DNA from: Pseudomonas sp. B21-040
GTDB taxonomy: Bacteria; Pseudomonadota; Gammaproteobacteria; Pseudomonadales; Pseudomonadaceae
Direction of reading: 5' to 3'
Length of the DNA stretch: 64,000 nt
Assembly: GCF_024748695.1 (NCBI RefSeq)
Contig: NZ_CP087176.1
Span: forward strand, 6,689,304-6,753,303
The stretch's first letter is position 1; each line of letters opens with the position of its first letter. A program made the position numbers and the translations under genes. The notes under the pieces were generated by a model. That model did no database searches and had not been told where the DNA came from. It saw nothing but the letters and a program-made list of their open reading frames with translations. This document shows positions 62,643 to 64,000 of the stretch, one piece after another.

Positions 62643-62888
62643 TTACTCGGCCATCGAAGAAGAACGGGAGGTAGGGATAGGTGGAACCGGGTCATAACCA
62701 CCGGGATTCCACGGATGACAGCGACCTAAACGACGAAAGGCCAGCCAGCCACCGCGCAGAAGACCATGATTTTCTATGGCCTCTAACGCGTAGCAGGAAC
62801 AACTGGGGTAGAAGCGACAGTGGTTGGCCATCAGGGGACTAATGGCATAGCGATAAAACTGGATCGGAACGAGTGCCAGTTTACGCAT
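62643..62888 (-). CDS. yidD: Membrane protein insertion efficiency factor YidD
   Basis: An 81-residue small protein with the family pattern [32 protein letters not shown] and [15 protein letters not shown], including conserved cysteines. It lies between rnpA (8-base overlap) and yidC, the near-universal order. It assists YidC-dependent insertion. Confidence 0.96.
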   Translation of the reverse strand: MRKLALVPIQFYRYAISPLMANHCRFYPSCSCYALEAIENHGLLRGGWLAFRRLGRCHPWNPGGYDPVPPIPTSRSSSMAE

Positions 62889-63282
62889 CGGGACTGTCTA
62901 CCCCTACAGTTTCGGTTTTGACTGCTGGTACTGGCGTGCTGCGTGCCAGACGCTTCCAGAGTTTGCCGAAATGCTGAATCAATTCGGGGTTTTCTACATC
63001 ACCCAAACCTTTGCGCGCGACGATAACGATGTCCCAGCCGACCAGTGAATCCTGGTGCAGACGGAACGATTCGCGCATCAGACGTTTGAGGCGATTGCGC
63101 TCAACGGAGAGCTTTACGCTCTTTTTCCCGATAACCAACCCGAGACGGGGGTGATCAAGATCGTTGTTGCGCGCAAGGAGCAGGAGATTTTTCCCCGGAA
63201 CCTTGCCGGTAGGGGAGTCAAAGACTGCCTTGAAATGCCGGGGAGTAAGCAGACGCTTTTCCCGACTGAAGTCCTGACTCAC
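62881..63282 (-). CDS. rnpA: Ribonuclease P protein component
   Basis: A 133-residue basic protein subunit of RNase P, which processes tRNA 5' ends. It includes the RNR-type motif [15 protein letters not shown] near residue 58 and an N-terminal [15 protein letters not shown]. The frame stays open 32 codons upstream, into rpmH, but the GTG at 63282 gives the usual [11 protein letters not shown] start. GGAG directly abuts this GTG with no spacer, an unusual arrangement, so coupling to rpmH translation 16 bp upstream may matter. Confidence 0.93.
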   Translation of the reverse strand: MSQDFSREKRLLTPRHFKAVFDSPTGKVPGKNLLLLARNNDLDHPRLGLVIGKKSVKLSVERNRLKRLMRESFRLHQDSLVGWDIVIVARKGLGDVENPELIQHFGKLWKRLARSTPVPAVKTETVGVDSPDA

Positions 63283-63298
63283 CTCCAGTGCCGGCTTA

Positions 63299-63433
63299 TC
63301 AAACTGCCAGACGCGCACGACCTTTGGCGCGACGACGCGACAGAACGGCACGGCCGTTCTTGGTAGCCATGCGAGCACGGAAACCGTGGGTACGAGCGCG
63401 TTTGATAGTGCTTGGTTGGAAAGTACGTTTCAT
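63299..63433 (-). CDS. rpmH: 50S ribosomal protein L34
   Basis: A 44-residue very basic ribosomal protein reading [20 protein letters not shown], with the C-terminal part [18 protein letters not shown]. Both sequence and length are typical of L34. It is first in the rpmH-rnpA-yidD-yidC operon, behind the promoter at 63495-63523, and marks the edge of oriC. Confidence 0.98.
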   Translation of the reverse strand: MKRTFQPSTIKRARTHGFRARMATKNGRAVLSRRRAKGRARLAV

Positions 63434-63494
63434 TGTCGTGTTACCTGGTTCGTCCACAACGGGCCGGAATGGCCCCCGTTTTAAGAGACCGGGG

Positions 63495-63523
63495 ATTCTA
63501 GAGAAAGCAAGCCTCTAGGTCAA
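63495..63523 (-). promoter_or_regulatory. Predicted sigma-70 promoter of rpmH
   Basis: On the minus strand TTGACC (63523-63518), a 17-base spacer and TAGAAT (63500-63495) form a near-consensus promoter about 60 bp upstream of the rpmH start. The spacing and boxes are strong enough for a ribosomal protein gene. Confidence 0.75.
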
Positions 63524-63539
63524 TTTCCAACCAGCGTTT

Positions 63540-64000
63540 CCCTATAAATAGATCTCCAGGCGTTTTGTTCATCGATGGTCATTCGCTAGATATAAGAATA
63601 AAGAAGGGAATTATTTAAAGCTTTTCTGTAAAGCTTATAAAAGCTAGGGTGGCGATCATCTGTGGATAACTAGCTTTAAGCCCTCTAATCCGTGATGTAC
63701 AGAGAATGACAACTACGGTGGAAAACGGTGGTAAGCCTGTGCTGCGCTGTCGGATAAGCTGTGTGTGAAAGGGCTTGTTATCCACAGGCTTGTTATCCAC
63801 CGAGTTTCGCCCCCACTTGTCCAATGCCCTCAGGACCGGTTATCCACAGAGCTTATGCACAGACCATTGGTCTGCTTTTTGTCGGTTAACGCGTTGATAA
63901 TTCATGCCCTGTGCGCAACCTGCATGTGGATAAGTGGGCGTCTGGTCGTTACAATGGCGGCTTGTTTTTGCCTCACCGGCTTTCAACTTAGGGGATATCC
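63540..64000 (+). other. oriC: Chromosomal replication origin oriC (dnaA-proximal)
   Basis: The gap between rpmH and dnaA (dnaA would start just past the window). An AT-rich stretch (about 63590-63650) is followed by many DnaA boxes: TGTGGATAA at 63661 and 63925, TTATCCACA at 63778 and 63840, TTATCCACC at 63793, and TTATGCACA at 63853. GATC-free AT tracts and box clustering fit a duplex-unwinding element plus DnaA assembly region. The gene order rpmH-oriC-dnaA is the established Pseudomonas arrangement. Confidence 0.92.
63927..63955 (+). promoter_or_regulatory. Possible dnaA promoter overlapping a DnaA box
   Basis: TGGATA (63927-63932), a 17-base spacer and TACAAT (63950-63955) form a plausible promoter directed at dnaA. 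The -35 box lies inside the DnaA box TGTGGATAA at 63925-63933, which would allow DnaA to repress its own gene. Confidence 0.45.

Noticed and set aside
54700..64000. parS sites (TGTTCCACGTGGAACA-like) near parAB
   Set aside because: I looked for the palindrome by eye around parB, rsmG, mnmG and oriC and did not find a convincing copy. A pattern search allowing two mismatches over the whole window would settle it.

Overview
The window reads as about 64 kb of chromosome from a Pseudomonas of the P. fluorescens/P. putida type, lying just to the dnaA-proximal side of the replication origin. The organism is inferred from gene order and protein sequence: rpmH-rnpA-yidD-yidC-mnmE-mnmG-rsmG-parA-parB-atpIBEFHAGDC-glmU-glmR-glmS, all on the minus strand. 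The window stops at oriC, immediately before where dnaA should begin. Pseudomonas-type REP palindromes (GTGGGAGCGGGCTTGCCCGC-like) occur in several intergenic gaps.

Layout. 1-6.8 kb: the end of an unrecognised membrane protein gene, lpd3 (stand-alone dihydrolipoyl dehydrogenase), a divergent Lrp-regulator/LysE-exporter pair, and a two-gene operon for a DUF3142 lipoprotein and a large envelope protein. 7.0-22.1 kb: a D-rhamnan (A-band/common polysaccharide antigen) locus. On the plus strand rmd-gmd-wbpW make GDP-D-rhamnose, wzm-wzt form the ABC exporter, and wbpX-wbpY-wbpZ are the glycosyltransferases. A divergent five-gene operon (two glycosyltransferases, two methyltransferases, one acyltransferase) probably modifies or caps the chain. 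The locus is bracketed by two copies of a ~135 bp palindromic element in opposite orientation. 22.4-27.0 kb: a DUF6124 gene with a structured leader, then a LysR regulator, a GST and a three-domain flavin/iron-sulfur oxidoreductase.

27.2-43.0 kb: a type I secretion island. One 10.8-kb gene encodes a secreted RTX protein with two complete, tandemly duplicated heme peroxidase units. Divergent to it are the ABC, HlyD and TolC-type secretion genes. The island abuts the 3' end of glmS, i.e. the Tn7 attachment region. 43.1-54.7 kb: glmS, glmR, glmU and the complete F1Fo ATP synthase operon. 54.7-64.0 kb: parBA, rsmG, mnmG, a DnaA-box/AT-rich origin-like gap, mnmE, yidC, yidD, rnpA, rpmH and oriC.

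Most of the window is well-known housekeeping or surface-polysaccharide biology. The less ordinary parts are the double-peroxidase RTX protein with its long leader and tiny upstream ORF, the leader RNA of the DUF6124 gene, the inverted palindromic elements around the polysaccharide locus, and the second origin-like gap between mnmG and mnmE. All calls were made by reading the sequence; no database search was run. Family and synteny statements come from memory.
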